Source: Lachnospiraceae bacterium AM48-27BH
GTDB lineage: Bacteria; Bacillota; Clostridia; Lachnospirales; Lachnospiraceae
NCBI GenBank assembly: GCA_003478355.1
Contig: QUFC01000021.1
Span: 1 to 60,793, forward strand
Length of the DNA: 60,793 nucleotides
Direction of reading: 5' to 3'
Position 1 is the first letter of the stretch. Each line of letters starts with the position of its first letter. Positions 8,788 to 18,066 of the stretch are shown here, piece after piece. The position numbers were made by a program, and so were the translations under genes. The notes under the pieces were generated by a model. It was not told the DNA's origin. It saw only the letters and a program-made list of their open reading frames with translations, and made no database searches.

Positions 8788-9219
8788 TTGAAAATCTCAA
8801 CTAAGGGCAGATATGCCTTACGAATGATGCTGGAATTCGCCATGAATCCCAATGAATGTACAAAGATCAGCCAGGTGGCCAAACGCCAGGGAATTTCTGA
8901 TAAGTATCTGGAACAGATCGTGACCCTGCTTACCAGAGCCGGATATGTAAAAAGTATGCGCGGTGCCCAGGGCGGATATAAACTGGCTTTTTCTCCGGAA
9001 GAATATACCGTAGGCATGATCCTGCGTGTAACCGAAGGCAATCTGGCTCCAGTTGCCTGTCTGGAGGACGCTACGAACCGGTGCGAGCGATCCCAGTGCT
9101 GCGCGACTTTAAGCGTATGGGAGAAATTAGACAAAGCCATCAACGATGTGGTAGATCATATCACCCTGGCAGATCTGGTAGAGGAACAAAAAGCTATGCC
9201 AGACTATAATCTGATGTGA
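8788..9219 (+). CDS. Rrf2-family transcriptional regulator (IscR-like)
   Basis: The protein has 143 residues, a normal Rrf2 length. The N-terminal winged helix-turn-helix starts KISTKGRYALRMMLEFA, the family hallmark. The segment CLEDATNRCERSQCC near residues 91-105 has several Cys in the position where IscR-type members bind an iron-sulfur cluster, so it may sense Fe-S status or redox state. The start is TTG at 8788, supported by AAGAAGG upstream. It is a single gene on the plus strand with its own promoter and terminator. Targets are unknown; the NifU-like pair at 14648-16366 is one candidate. Confidence 0.88.
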   Translation: MKISTKGRYALRMMLEFAMNPNECTKISQVAKRQGISDKYLEQIVTLLTRAGYVKSMRGAQGGYKLAFSPEEYTVGMILRVTEGNLAPVACLEDATNRCERSQCCATLSVWEKLDKAINDVVDHITLADLVEEQKAMPDYNLM

Positions 9220-9260
9220 TCATATCCCGACAGAACTATATGAACGCAGATAAGCATTCC

Positions 9261-9297
9261 CCCGGTCTGTCCGCTTCAAAGACAGACCGGGATTTTT
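9261..9297 (+). terminator. Intrinsic terminator of the Rrf2 gene
   Basis: A perfect 11-bp stem, CCCGGTCTGTC (9261-9271) with GACAGACCGGG (9281-9291), and a 9-base loop are followed by ATTTTT. It points rightward only; the minus direction has no T run. Confidence 0.85.
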
Positions 9298-9335
9298 ATG
9301 CTCTGTTATACTCAGTTATTCTCAGTTATTCTCTG

Positions 9336-10274
9336 CTATCTTGCACCCTTATCGTAAGGAATACCCTCCGCCTTAGGAGCCTGGGAATTCTTGGATGTAA
9401 AGGCCAGAATGATCATGGATGCGATAAATGGCATCATACTGTAAATGTTCTTAGACCAGCCAAGGGTGGACAAAACCGTGGAATCTGCGATATTCGCCAA
9501 AGAACGGAATACTGCAAAGAACACAGCCGCAGCTGCGATCCGGTACGGTTTCCACTGTCCAAAGATCATAACTGCTAAAGCCAGGAATCCGGCGCCTGCC
9601 ACACCAACCTCGAAGTTCCAGGTAGTAACAGACGGTACGATGTATGCGAAACCACCAATTCCACCAAGAACACCGGAGATCATGACGCCGATATAACGCC
9701 ACTGGTACACATTGATGCCCACAGAATCAGCCGCCTGTGGGTGCTCACCACAGGCTCTCAACCGCAGCCCCCATTTAGTACGGAACAAGAACACATGGCT
9801 GCAGATCAGAATGATGATACCGATGATCAGGAAAATGTTAATGGTCACCGGACCTAATTTGTAGATAAATGCGCTGTTATCGTAAGTCAACTTTGCGGAG
9901 GAAGCACCGCTTCCATTAGCATTGGCATTGTTAAACGCCTTCACCACAACGATAGCAAATGCTGTCGCCATCATGTTCAATGCAGTACCGCCGATGGTCT
10001 GATCTGCTTTTAAAGTAATGGCAGAAAAACCAAGAAGCAGCGAATACACCAGTCCAGCCAATGCGCTTGCCAGAATGGAAACCGCTACCAGCGCTGGGGT
10101 CGGCATGGAACCGCCAAATAAGGAAAGGACAAACACGCCTGCCAGTCCGCCAATGGCCATGATTCCTTCCAGAGCGATATTGATAACGCCGCTTCGCTCA
10201 GAGAACATACCGCCAAGGGCTACCAGGGATAATACAACTGCATAAAGTAAAGTAAATTTAATCAGCAGGAACAT
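9336..10274 (-). CDS. BMP-family nucleoside ABC transporter, permease 2 (NupQ/YufQ-like)
   Basis: This is an integral membrane permease of the branched-chain/ribose superfamily as found in BMP (purine nucleoside) importers. About eight to ten hydrophobic helices span the protein, with the conserved GMFSERSGVINIALEGIMAI near residue 20 and the EHPQAADSVGINV coupling region near residue 195. The ATG at 10274 was chosen; it shares one base with the stop of the frame-restored upstream permease (TGATG), a sign of coupled translation. It is the last gene of a four-gene operon with binding protein, ATPase and first permease. Confidence 0.9.
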   Translation of the reverse strand: MFLLIKFTLLYAVVLSLVALGGMFSERSGVINIALEGIMAIGGLAGVFVLSLFGGSMPTPALVAVSILASALAGLVYSLLLGFSAITLKADQTIGGTALNMMATAFAIVVVKAFNNANANGSGASSAKLTYDNSAFIYKLGPVTINIFLIIGIIILICSHVFLFRTKWGLRLRACGEHPQAADSVGINVYQWRYIGVMISGVLGGIGGFAYIVPSVTTWNFEVGVAGAGFLALAVMIFGQWKPYRIAAAAVFFAVFRSLANIADSTVLSTLGWSKNIYSMMPFIASMIILAFTSKNSQAPKAEGIPYDKGAR

Positions 10275-11357
10275 CAGTTCTCCTCCTTTCCCTTTTTCGC
10301 CAGAGCTTTCATGATCACAGACTTGAACAGGCTTACAAACGCACACAGGTAAATGATCACAGCTACAATAAAGTTGGCAATCTCAGGCTGGAAATACTTG
10401 GTAGGAAGATATGCTCCTCCGACCGAAATGTGGGCAACAAAGATTGCCGCAAAATCACGCCTAACGGATTGCTCATAGCAAGCAGGGCAACCGGGATACC
10501 GTTAAATCCAATGCCCGGAAGCTCGGTGGATACCTGTGGGTTCCACTCTGCCGCACCAGACAGGAAATATAAGCCTGCGCCGATTCCGGCTAACGCGCCG
10601 GAGATCATCATGGAAAGAACGATATTGCGTCTCTCATTGATACCTGCATACTTTGCCGCATCCTTATTAAAACCACAAGCCTTTAACTCATATCCGAACG
10701 TAGTCTTATTCAGGATAATATACATGATAATTGCGATCAGAATTGCGATAAAGATCGCGATGGTGGTGGAGCTGGTCTTAAAAATGCTGTTTAAGCCCAT
10801 ATCCGGAATCAGGGAAGACGGGGAAACCGAACTTAACTTGTAAGTTCTGGTAGTTTTCTGGTCATACATTCCCTTAAAGGTGCTGTACATCAGTTCATTG
10901 ACCAGGTACAGACCAATCCAGTTAAACATGATGGAGGTAATCACTTCATTTACATTGAAATATGCTTTAAAAAATCCAGGAAACGCACCCCATACAGCTC
11001 CGCATACCATCGCTGTCAGCAGACAGAGATACCATGGCATATGCAGGATAATGGCACTGAACAGTGCGCCAAAAATGCCAACGGTGTACTGTCCTGCCGC
11101 TCCGATATTGAACAGACCTGTCTTAAATGCAAACGCAACAGAAAGACCAGTCATGATCAGCGGCGCAGCCTGGGAGATCTCACTTCCGATTCCCTTTGGT
11201 CTTAAATAAAAACCGCCCTGGATAATACGGGTAAAGCCGTTCCAGGCATTCTCTGCATTGATACAATACAGGATGATCAGTCCCACAAGCAGTCCGATTG
11301 CGATACATAACAGGGAAGCCGCAATAGACAGGATGGATCTTTTTTCTTTTCGTTCAT
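10274..11357 (-). CDS. BMP-family nucleoside ABC transporter, permease 1 (frameshifted)
   Basis: The central frame (11286-10363) is a NupP/YufP-like permease: LIMTGLSVAFAFKTGLFNIGAAGQY, ACGFNKDAAKYAGI, LPGIGFNGIPVALLA. At 10451-10454 a run of four A (plus strand) shifts the frame. With five A the protein continues VIFAAIFVAHISVGGAYLP and ends exactly at the TGATG junction with permease 2. The 5' end is also disturbed. The ATG at 11357 has a good AGAAAGG site, but an A6 run (11340-11345 complement) puts it one base out of frame; A7 would give MNEKKKRSILSI. Both sites look like homopolymer undercalls. Confidence 0.82.
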
Positions 11358-11386
11358 CTCTTACGATACCTTTCTTATTTTTCTAC

Positions 11387-11415
11387 GTAACTGTTCAGAA
11401 TACCCTCACAGTCAC
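11387..11415. repeat. Short imperfect palindrome, member of a dispersed repeat
   Basis: The segment starts GTAACTGTTCAG and ends CACAGTCAC. It closely matches the 27-base units at 41229-41255 and 45504-45530. It fills the gap between the ABC ATPase stop and the permease start. This copy is the most degenerate of the three. Confidence 0.6.
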
Positions 11416-11422
11416 TTTTCTA

Positions 11423-12964
11423 TCACACTTCTGCAGGAACGGTGTCACGTTTCGCACCAGCCATATAAAGGCCAAGCTCTTCCACGGTTACCTTCTTCGG
11501 ATCAAGCTGTCCTACCAGTTCACCCTCATACATTACCAGAATGCGGTCAGAAACATCCATAACCTCATCTAACTCTAACGATACTAATAAAACAGCCTTT
11601 CCACTGTCTCTCTGTGCCACCAGCTGTTTATGGATATACTCAATCGCTCCAACATCCAGACCGCGGGTAGGCTGGACTGCCACCAGAAGTTCTGGGGCTT
11701 TGTCGATCTCACGGGCGATGATGGCCTTCTGCTGGTTACCACCAGACATACTTCTGGTAATGGTGACAGGACCCTGTCCACTTCTCACATCATACTGTTC
11801 GATGAGACGAACCGCATGATCCCGTACTGCTTTGGACTTGATAAATCCATGATTCTGGAATTCTGGAGCCCAGTATCTCTGAAGGACCATATTCTGTTCC
11901 AGGCTATAATCCAGCACCAGGCCGTGTTTATGCCGGTCTTCCGGGATATGGCTCATGCCCGCCTTGGAACGATCCCGAATGGAAGCATGGGTGATATCCT
12001 TACCGCAGAAGGTAATGGTTCCGCCTGTGATATTCTCAAGGCCGGTCAGTCCCTGGACAAACTCACTCTGTCCATTACCATCAATACCGGCGATACAGAC
12101 GATCTCGCCACGGCGTACATTGAAAGAAACGTCCTTTACCGCATTATTGGAATGGGACTTACTCGGAACCGTCATATGCTCAACTTTCAGAACAGTCCCA
12201 CCTGGTGTGGACGGTTTCTTATCTACGGAAAAGCTGACATTGCGTCCTACCATCATACGGGATAACTCTTCCTTGGTTGTATCCTTGATATCTACTGTAC
12301 CGATGTATTTACCTTTACGGATAATGGTACAACGGTCCGCCACTTCCATGATCTCATTTAACTTGTGCGTAATAAATAATATGGATTTGCCCTCTTTTGC
12401 CAGGCTCTTCATGATCTTCATCAGTTCTTCGATCTCCTGAGGAGTCAGAACTGCTGTCGGTTCATCGAAGATCAAAACCTCATTATCACGGTATAGCATC
12501 TTTAAAATCTCAGTTCTCTGCTGCATACCAACCGTAATATCAGAAACCAGTGCGTCCGGGTCTACCTTCAGACCGTATTTGTTGCTTAACTCCAGCACTT
12601 TCTCTCTCGCTTTCTTCTTCTCCAGAAAAAGTCCCCTGGTTGGTTCAACTCCCAGAATGATGTTATCCAAAACAGAAAAACATTCTACCAGCTTAAAATG
12701 CTGATGAACCATACCAATGTTCAGATCATTGGCATCATTTGGCGTGTTGATCTTCACTTCCTGTCCGTTTTTCTTGATGACTCCGGAGGTTGGCTGATAT
12801 AACCCGAATAAAATACTCATCAGAGTAGACTTACCGGCGCCATTTTCTCCTAACAGGGCGTGAATCTCCCCTTTCCGAAGCTGAAGGGTAATGTTATCAT
12901 TGGCCCTGATACCCGGAAAATCCTTTGTGATGTTTAACATCTCAATAATGTACTCATGTCCCAT
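11423..12964 (-). CDS. BMP-family nucleoside ABC transporter, duplicated ATPase (NupO/YufO-like)
   Basis: The protein has 513 residues with two ABC ATPase domains in one chain, as in RbsA/MglA/YufO. The first half has Walker A GENGAGKST near residue 40, signature VGMQQRTEI and Walker B VLIFDEPTAVL. The second half has a degenerate P-loop (GIDGNGQSE), signature SGGNQQKAI and a degenerate Walker B (ELLVAVQPTRGLD, with V-Q in place of the usual acidic pair). This asymmetry is normal for the family. It powers import together with the two permeases. It lies between the binding protein and the permeases, in the usual order. Confidence 0.93.
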   Translation of the reverse strand: MGHEYIIEMLNITKDFPGIRANDNITLQLRKGEIHALLGENGAGKSTLMSILFGLYQPTSGVIKKNGQEVKINTPNDANDLNIGMVHQHFKLVECFSVLDNIILGVEPTRGLFLEKKKAREKVLELSNKYGLKVDPDALVSDITVGMQQRTEILKMLYRDNEVLIFDEPTAVLTPQEIEELMKIMKSLAKEGKSILFITHKLNEIMEVADRCTIIRKGKYIGTVDIKDTTKEELSRMMVGRNVSFSVDKKPSTPGGTVLKVEHMTVPSKSHSNNAVKDVSFNVRRGEIVCIAGIDGNGQSEFVQGLTGLENITGGTITFCGKDITHASIRDRSKAGMSHIPEDRHKHGLVLDYSLEQNMVLQRYWAPEFQNHGFIKSKAVRDHAVRLIEQYDVRSGQGPVTITRSMSGGNQQKAIIAREIDKAPELLVAVQPTRGLDVGAIEYIHKQLVAQRDSGKAVLLVSLELDEVMDVSDRILVMYEGELVGQLDPKKVTVEELGLYMAGAKRDTVPAEV

Positions 12965-13033
12965 ATGCGTTTTCCTCTTCGTTTATTTTTACCGCTGTTT
13001 TCAACTAATTATTAGTATAACAGTTTTTTTCCA

Positions 13034-13068
13034 CAAAAAAAAGAGAAGAGACTGAATTCTCTCCTCTT
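13034..13068 (-). terminator. Terminator after the BMP substrate-binding protein gene
   Basis: Stem AGAGAAGAGA (13042-13051) pairs with TCTCTCCTCT (13058-13067), with one G-T pair, and is followed by seven or more T on the minus strand. It sits just past the stop at 13081. It probably lets more binding protein than membrane protein be made by partial read-through. Confidence 0.75.
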
Positions 13069-13080
13069 TTTTTCAAAAAT

Positions 13081-14265
13081 TTACTGAACGTAATCAACAG
13101 TAACGTGGGAACCCACCTCTGGCTGGTTCTCAGTATCGTTAGATACGGAGATAGAACCATCCTTCAGACCGCTTAAGATCGTCTCATACTCATCCTTTGT
13201 AAAGGTTTTGAAGCCCCAGGAAGCGTCATCAGTAGGAAGTCCAAGGTAATCGCCCTGTCCAAGACCAAGAATCTCGGATTTGCCTGCATGAGAAGACCAT
13301 TCGTTATTGAAGTATGCATCTAATGCATCGGTAACTGCAGAGCCTAAGCCCTTCATAGCAGAGGTGATACAGATGTCACCAAGCTTTGCGTGCTGGTCAA
13401 CGTCAACACCGATCAGCTTGCCATCGTATTCTTTTGCTGCGTCAACAACAGAAGTATAGATACCGCCGCCGCAAGCGAATACAACCTGTGTGCCGTCTGC
13501 GAACCAGCCTTCCATCTTAGCTGTGATCGCATCATCACCATAGAACTGACCGCCATAGTAATACTTCACGTTTACATCAACGCCCATCTCTTCAGCAGCA
13601 GCATTAATACCCTGTACATATCCGTAGCCGTAACGGATAACTGCCGGAACTGCGATACCACCTAAGAAACCAAGGCTCGTGTAACCATCTTTTACTGCGC
13701 CGTAACCAGCTAAATAACCAGCCTGCTCTTCCTCGAAGGAACAAATATATACGTTGTCTTTCACGCCGGTTGCTTCGCCGGACAGATTTACTACATCAAC
13801 ATCTGTAATATCAATGCCGATGAAAGTAACATCTGGATTGATCTCCTGCTCCTCAGCAATTGCTGGTCCAAACAGATAACCAGGCATAACAACAACCGTT
13901 GCGCCCTCAGCGATCGCTAAATCGATGGAGTTGATTCTCTCCTCGTCAGTATCCTCTGCCGGTTTGAAGTACTCTGTCTCGATACCGTGCTCTTTACCAT
14001 AAGCAACGCAGGTCTCCCATGTGATCTGGTTGAAAGACTCATCTGTGATGTCTCCGGAGTCTGTGATCATTGCGATCATCTGGTCGCCGGAAACTTCCTT
14101 GTTCTCAGCGCCTGCCTCAGCTGCAGTTGTCTCTGCCACATCAGCTGCTGCAGTTGTCTCTGCCACTTTGGTAGTCTCAGCTGTTCCGTTAGAGGAATCA
14201 CATCCAGCCAGCATGGAAGCTGCCATAGAAGCTGCTAATAACACGCTTAATGTTCTTTTCTTCAT
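13081..14265 (-). CDS. BMP-family nucleoside-binding lipoprotein
   Basis: This is the substrate-binding lipoprotein of a basic-membrane-protein type ABC importer; family members bind purine nucleosides. The signal peptide runs from MKKRTLSVLLAASMAASMLAGC; the lipobox LAGC gives the anchored Cys near residue 22. A low-complexity Thr/Ala/Glu linker follows, then the BMP fold (MITDSGDITDESFNQITWE, GFLGGIAVPAVIRYGYGYVQG, FACGGGIYTSV). The ATG at 14265 was chosen because it starts a clean signal peptide with GGAGGAG upstream; the ORF to 14313 is an extension. It is the first gene of the transporter operon and has its own promoter. Confidence 0.93.
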   Translation of the reverse strand: MKKRTLSVLLAASMAASMLAGCDSSNGTAETTKVAETTAAADVAETTAAEAGAENKEVSGDQMIAMITDSGDITDESFNQITWETCVAYGKEHGIETEYFKPAEDTDEERINSIDLAIAEGATVVVMPGYLFGPAIAEEQEINPDVTFIGIDITDVDVVNLSGEATGVKDNVYICSFEEEQAGYLAGYGAVKDGYTSLGFLGGIAVPAVIRYGYGYVQGINAAAEEMGVDVNVKYYYGGQFYGDDAITAKMEGWFADGTQVVFACGGGIYTSVVDAAKEYDGKLIGVDVDQHAKLGDICITSAMKGLGSAVTDALDAYFNNEWSSHAGKSEILGLGQGDYLGLPTDDASWGFKTFTKDEYETILSGLKDGSISVSNDTENQPEVGSHVTVDYVQ

Positions 14266-14323
14266 GAATTTCTCCTCCTGATCTTTGTGATAAATTTGAA
14301 AATTTACGCACATTTACGAAGAT

Positions 14324-14352
14324 AGTATACTATTGAATGAGAAATTCGTCAA
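14324..14352 (-). promoter_or_regulatory. Promoter of the BMP transporter operon
   Basis: A -35 TTGACG (14347-14352) and -10 TATACT (14324-14329) with a 17-base spacer read leftward. The 5' leader to the ATG at 14265 is about 50 bases. I see no purine riboswitch core in it. Confidence 0.75.
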
Positions 14353-14434
14353 TCTGATTTCTTATTTTGCTTTTCCGTCGCTTCCTCAGACCTGCATTTT
14401 CTGCATCACGTATTACTTTCCTATAAAACAAGAA

Positions 14435-14553
14435 AGAATCCTGCTTGCAGGATTCTCCGCCTGCGGCGGGTCGCTTTAGCGACACTCTTCCACTCCGCCG
14501 CAGTGCGATCCTTAGCGGAGCGTTTTTGTGTCATAGGACGAAGTTCTATGACA
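14435..14553. repeat. GC-rich intergenic block of stacked hairpins
   Basis: The gene-free stretch 14266-14647 holds the bmp promoter and this block. It contains a perfect 10-bp hairpin (14435-14456), a 9-bp stem CTGCGGCGG/CCGCCGCAG (14461-14469 with 14495-14503) enclosing a second palindrome GTCGCTTTAGCGAC (14470-14483), and a stem TGTCATAG/CTATGACA (14529-14553). Read leftward, the last hairpin ends in a T-rich tail and could terminate. It looks like a REP-like repeat or an extended terminator; no protein is encoded. No second copy is in this window. Confidence 0.55.
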
Positions 14554-14554
14554 T

Positions 14555-14588
14555 AAAAAGGGCTCTCCCTGTTTCAGGAAAGCCCCTA
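14555..14588 (-). terminator. Terminator of the GGGtGRT operon
   Basis: On the minus strand GGGGCTTTCCTG pairs with CAGGGAGAGCCC across a short AAA loop, followed by TTTTTATG. It lies about 60 bases past the stop of the GGGtGRT gene. Confidence 0.75.
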
Positions 14589-14647
14589 AAGCCTTTATCT
14601 ATGCGGTTTTTCGTTTGATCACAAATTACTTATATTGAAAGGATAAA

Positions 14648-15658
14648 TTAGAATTTACCCTCTTTTGCAGCCATCTCAATAGCAACAGCTACAGATACAG
14701 TCATACCAACCATAGGGTTGTTACCTGCGCCGATCAGACCCATCATCTCTACGTGAGCTGGTACGGAAGAGGAACCTGCGAACTGTGCATCGGAGTGCAT
14801 ACGTCCTAAGGTATCAGTCATACCGTAGGAAGCAGGACCTGCTGCCATGTTATCTGGATGCAGAGTACGACCTGTACCACCACCGGATGCTACGGAGAAG
14901 TACTTCTTGCCAGCTTCCAGACGCTCTTTCTTATAAGTACCTGCTACTGGATGCTGGAAACGGGTTGGGTTGGTAGAGTTACCAGTGATGGAAACGTCTA
15001 CATTCTCTTTCCACATGATCGCTACACCCTCTGGAACGCTGTTTGCGCCGTAGCAGTTAACCTTTGCACGAAGTCCCTCAGAGTAAGACTTGCGGGAAAC
15101 TTCTTTTACTTCGTTGGTATATGGGTTGTACTCAGTCTCTACGAAAGTAAATCCGTTGATACGGGAAATGATCTGAGCTGCATCTTTTCCAAGACCGTTC
15201 AGGATAACACGCAGAGGTTTCTGACGAACTTTGTTTGCTTTCTCAGCGATACCGATTGCACCCTCAGCAGCTGCGAAGGACTCGTGGCCTGCTAAGAAGC
15301 AGAAGCACTCGGTCTCTTCTTCCAGAAGCATCTTACCAAGGTTACCATGTCCTAAACCTACTTTACGGGTATCAGCAACAGAACCTGGGATACAGAATGC
15401 CTGCAGACCTTCACCGATAGCTGCAGCAGCCTCAGAAGCTTTTCTGCATCCTTTTTTGATTGCGATTGCAGCGCCTACGATGTAAGCCCAGCAAGCGTTC
15501 TCAAAACAGATTGGCTGAATGCCCTTGATCTGATTGTATACATCCAGTCCGGCATCTTTGGTGATCTTCTCAGCCTCTTCGATGGAAGCGATGCCATAGC
15601 TGTTCAGAACTTTATTGATCTGATCAATACGTCTCTCATATGATTCGAATAATGCCAT
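14648..15658 (-). CDS. GGGtGRT protein, partner of a NifU-like scaffold
   Basis: The protein has 336 residues and carries the naming motif GGGTGRTLHPDN at about residues 263-274. The family is conserved in Clostridia and other anaerobes, and its biochemical role is not established to my knowledge. Other conserved blocks are FENACWAYIVGAAIAIKKGC near residue 52 and AGHESFAAAEGAIGIAEKAN near residue 123. It has no signal peptide or membrane helix, so it is probably cytosolic. It starts 15 bases after the NifU-like gene, so the two are surely co-transcribed. A role linked to Fe-S or sulfur transfer is inferred from that pairing only. Confidence 0.85.
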   Translation of the reverse strand: MALFESYERRIDQINKVLNSYGIASIEEAEKITKDAGLDVYNQIKGIQPICFENACWAYIVGAAIAIKKGCRKASEAAAAIGEGLQAFCIPGSVADTRKVGLGHGNLGKMLLEEETECFCFLAGHESFAAAEGAIGIAEKANKVRQKPLRVILNGLGKDAAQIISRINGFTFVETEYNPYTNEVKEVSRKSYSEGLRAKVNCYGANSVPEGVAIMWKENVDVSITGNSTNPTRFQHPVAGTYKKERLEAGKKYFSVASGGGTGRTLHPDNMAAGPASYGMTDTLGRMHSDAQFAGSSSVPAHVEMMGLIGAGNNPMVGMTVSVAVAIEMAAKEGKF

Positions 15659-15673
15659 GATATGTAATCCTCC

Positions 15674-16366
15674 TTATTCCTGACGTGGGTCAATAATCTT
15701 AACTGCATCTGCTACACGGCCATACTGACCTTTTGCTTTCTCCCATGCAGTGTTAGGATCATCACCCTTCTTGATGAAGTCAGTCATCTTGCCCAGGGAT
15801 ACGAACTGATAACCAATGATCTGATCATCTGCATCCAGTGCAATACCGGTTACATATCCTTCTGCCATCTCCAGATAACGAGGACCTTTCTTTAAGGTTC
15901 CGTACATGGTACCAACCTGGGAACGAAGTCCCTTACCAAGGTCTTCCAGACCAGCACCGATTGCCAGACCATCCTCAGAGAAAGCACTCTGGCTTCTGCC
16001 GTAAACGATCTGTAAGAACAGTTCTCTCATAGCGGTGTTGATCGCATCACAAACAAGGTCTGTATTTAAAGCTTCCATAACGGTTAAACCTGGAAGAATC
16101 TCTGCTGCCATAGCTGCGGAATGGGTCATACCGGAGCAACCGATGGTCTCAACCAGAGCCTCCTGAATAATACCCTCTTTTACGTTTAAAGAAAGTTTGC
16201 ATGCACCCTGCTGTGGAGCACACCAGCCTACACCATGAGTAAAGCCGGAAATGTCTTTTACTTCTTTAGCCTGCACCCACTTTGCTTCTTCCGGAATCGG
16301 TGCAGCACCATGATGTACACCCTGTGCTACTGGGCACATTGTTTCTACTTCATGTGAATAAATCAT
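15674..16366 (-). CDS. NifU/IscU-like iron-sulfur cluster scaffold protein
   Basis: The protein has 230 residues. Cys residues in GVGWCAPQQGACKLSL (near residue 50) and IGCSGMTHSAAMAAEIL (near residue 78) match the scaffold pattern of the IscU/NifU N-terminal fold, with a GxxHSAAM block in place of the usual GCGAAIASSS. It is longer than IscU, with an extra C-terminal region (GYVTGIALDADDQIIGYQFVSLG). No cysteine desulfurase lies nearby. It is followed immediately by the GGGtGRT gene. A GAAAGGAG ribosome site precedes the ATG. A scaffold role is likely by homology; its client proteins are unknown. Confidence 0.82.
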   Translation of the reverse strand: MIYSHEVETMCPVAQGVHHGAAPIPEEAKWVQAKEVKDISGFTHGVGWCAPQQGACKLSLNVKEGIIQEALVETIGCSGMTHSAAMAAEILPGLTVMEALNTDLVCDAINTAMRELFLQIVYGRSQSAFSEDGLAIGAGLEDLGKGLRSQVGTMYGTLKKGPRYLEMAEGYVTGIALDADDQIIGYQFVSLGKMTDFIKKGDDPNTAWEKAKGQYGRVADAVKIIDPRQE

Positions 16367-16509
16367 GATAAAACTCCTTTCAAATTAAGTAATAATTGTG
16401 AAGTACTTTGTTAAATTTATCACATCATACTTGATAATATTTTCTCACAAAAGTCTCAATTCGTCCAGTGTTTTTTCAAAAAACAATTTTTTTCTTTGAT
16501 TTGTTCCAA

Positions 16510-18050
16510 TTACCGACGTTTTCCGCGTCTTACACTGGCCTGTTTACGCTCATTTAACAACTTCTCAAACTCTTCCTGGCTGCAGCCGATTTCCTGAAGA
16601 CGTCTTAAACGACGTTCTCTTCTGGCTGCTGCCGCTGCCGCTTCCTGTTTTTTCTTCTTCTGCAGGAAATAAACAGCTGCACCTGCGGCTGCCCCGACAA
16701 CAGCAACAAGAAGCAGAGGAACCACAATCTTAAGAGACGCTCCTCCAGAGACGTTTTTATTCTCTGTGTTTGATTTAGAAGCCGTTTTATCAGAACCGGA
16801 TGGCTGCACACTATCTGTCACAGTACCGTGTTCCTGTCCATCCTTTTCAGTTCCGGTTCCATCGATACCGGAAGCGGCCGCTCTTCTGTCGCTTTTAAGG
16901 ATGCAGAAATCAGATACACGCCTCCAATCTTCCGGTCATTATAAGTGTATTGCAGATAAGCTGCCGCCCCAACTGGAGCGTCAGTCGGAATATCCGTCAC
17001 GATCTGGCTGTCAACGTCCGCAAAAGAGGCCTCCTTGGGCACTGTGATGACTGCCTGGTCATCCATCGAAAGATCAGAAGACTGATACGTCTGATCTCCG
17101 ATCAGAACGGTCTGGGCACCGGTCAGAAGCGTTTCATTTTCTGAAATATTCAGATTTTTCACAGAAGCAAAGCCAAAATCCAAAAGCGCCTTTGCATCCA
17201 CATAATACTGTGGCTGCGTTCCTTTTAAAATAACAGAAACCAGGTTCTGTCCCTCTCTTGCCGCATAAGTAACCAGTGTATTGCCCGCAATGGATGTGTA
17301 GCCTGTCTTACCAGCCACAGCGCCTTCACAATAATAATCAGGATTATCCGGCCCTGCCATCAGGATCCGGTGCTCCATTTTGAAGCCAATCCCTTCTGGA
17401 TTATTGATCGTTTCTGTGATTTTATAACTTTTAGCAGAACTGATGGCCAGAACCGTCTCATTGCGAAAAGCCGCAGTAGCGATCAAGCCCATATCATAAG
17501 CACTGACATACTGATTCTCATCATTTAAACCAGAAGGGTTCGCAAAATGGCTTTCCTGACAACCAAGCTCCGCGATCTTCTGGTTCATCATTTCCACAAA
17601 TGCTTCCCGGCTTCCGGCAACATGCTCCGCAAGGGCATTGGCAGACTGGTTGCTGGAGATGAGTAAAAGCGCATATAAACAGTCCCCAACCGTCAGTTTA
17701 TCGCCCTCTTCCAGGGACAGTTTATTGCCGCTTCCTGCCTCCACATTATAAACCGCATCATGAGAAAATGTGACTACATCGTCCAAAGAAGCATGTTCTG
17801 CCACCACCAGGGCGGTTAAGAGCTTTGTGATACTGGCTGGCGGAAAGGTCTGGTGGATCTGCTGTCCAAAAATAACTGTGCCAGAGTCCATATCCATCAA
17901 GATTCCAGAATCCGCCAGAATCCCAACGTCTGATGGCCAGTCAGGCTTGGCATATGCCGTTATGGTACCTCCCATCAGAATTGCCGCTGTCAGCAGAAAA
18001 CCTGCCGTTTTCCGGCAGAAATGGCGTAAATTCATGTATGTATTCTCCAA
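16510..18050 (-). CDS. D-alanyl-D-alanine carboxypeptidase (DacF/PBP5-type), C-terminal frameshift
   Basis: This is a low-molecular-weight penicillin-binding protein that trims D-Ala from peptidoglycan stem peptides. The main frame (18050-16818) has a signal peptide, SITK at residue 73, SSNQSAN near 131 and KTGYTS near 249, so the catalytic set is complete. A second frame (16821-16510) encodes a membrane helix (KIVVPLLLVAVVGAAAGAAV) and a basic tail. Adding one G near 16880 fuses them through a Gly/Thr/Ser linker, giving the usual membrane-anchored form of about 510 residues. As written, the enzyme would lose its anchor. A downstream GTG start with a 4-base overlap is the alternative reading. 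Confidence 0.85.
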
Positions 18051-18066
18051 TCTTTTTCAATACATT

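Noticed and set aside
11423..12964. Inactive ATPase because the second half has a changed P-loop and Walker B
   Set aside because: Degenerate second ATP sites are normal in the RbsA/YufO type of duplicated ATPases.
14266..14324. Purine riboswitch before the bmp operon
   Set aside because: The leader is about 50 bases and lacks the three-way junction core.
16510..16821. A stand-alone 103-residue membrane protein gene
   Set aside because: It reads better as the frameshifted C-terminal anchor of the carboxypeptidase; the upstream codons in that frame form a typical linker.
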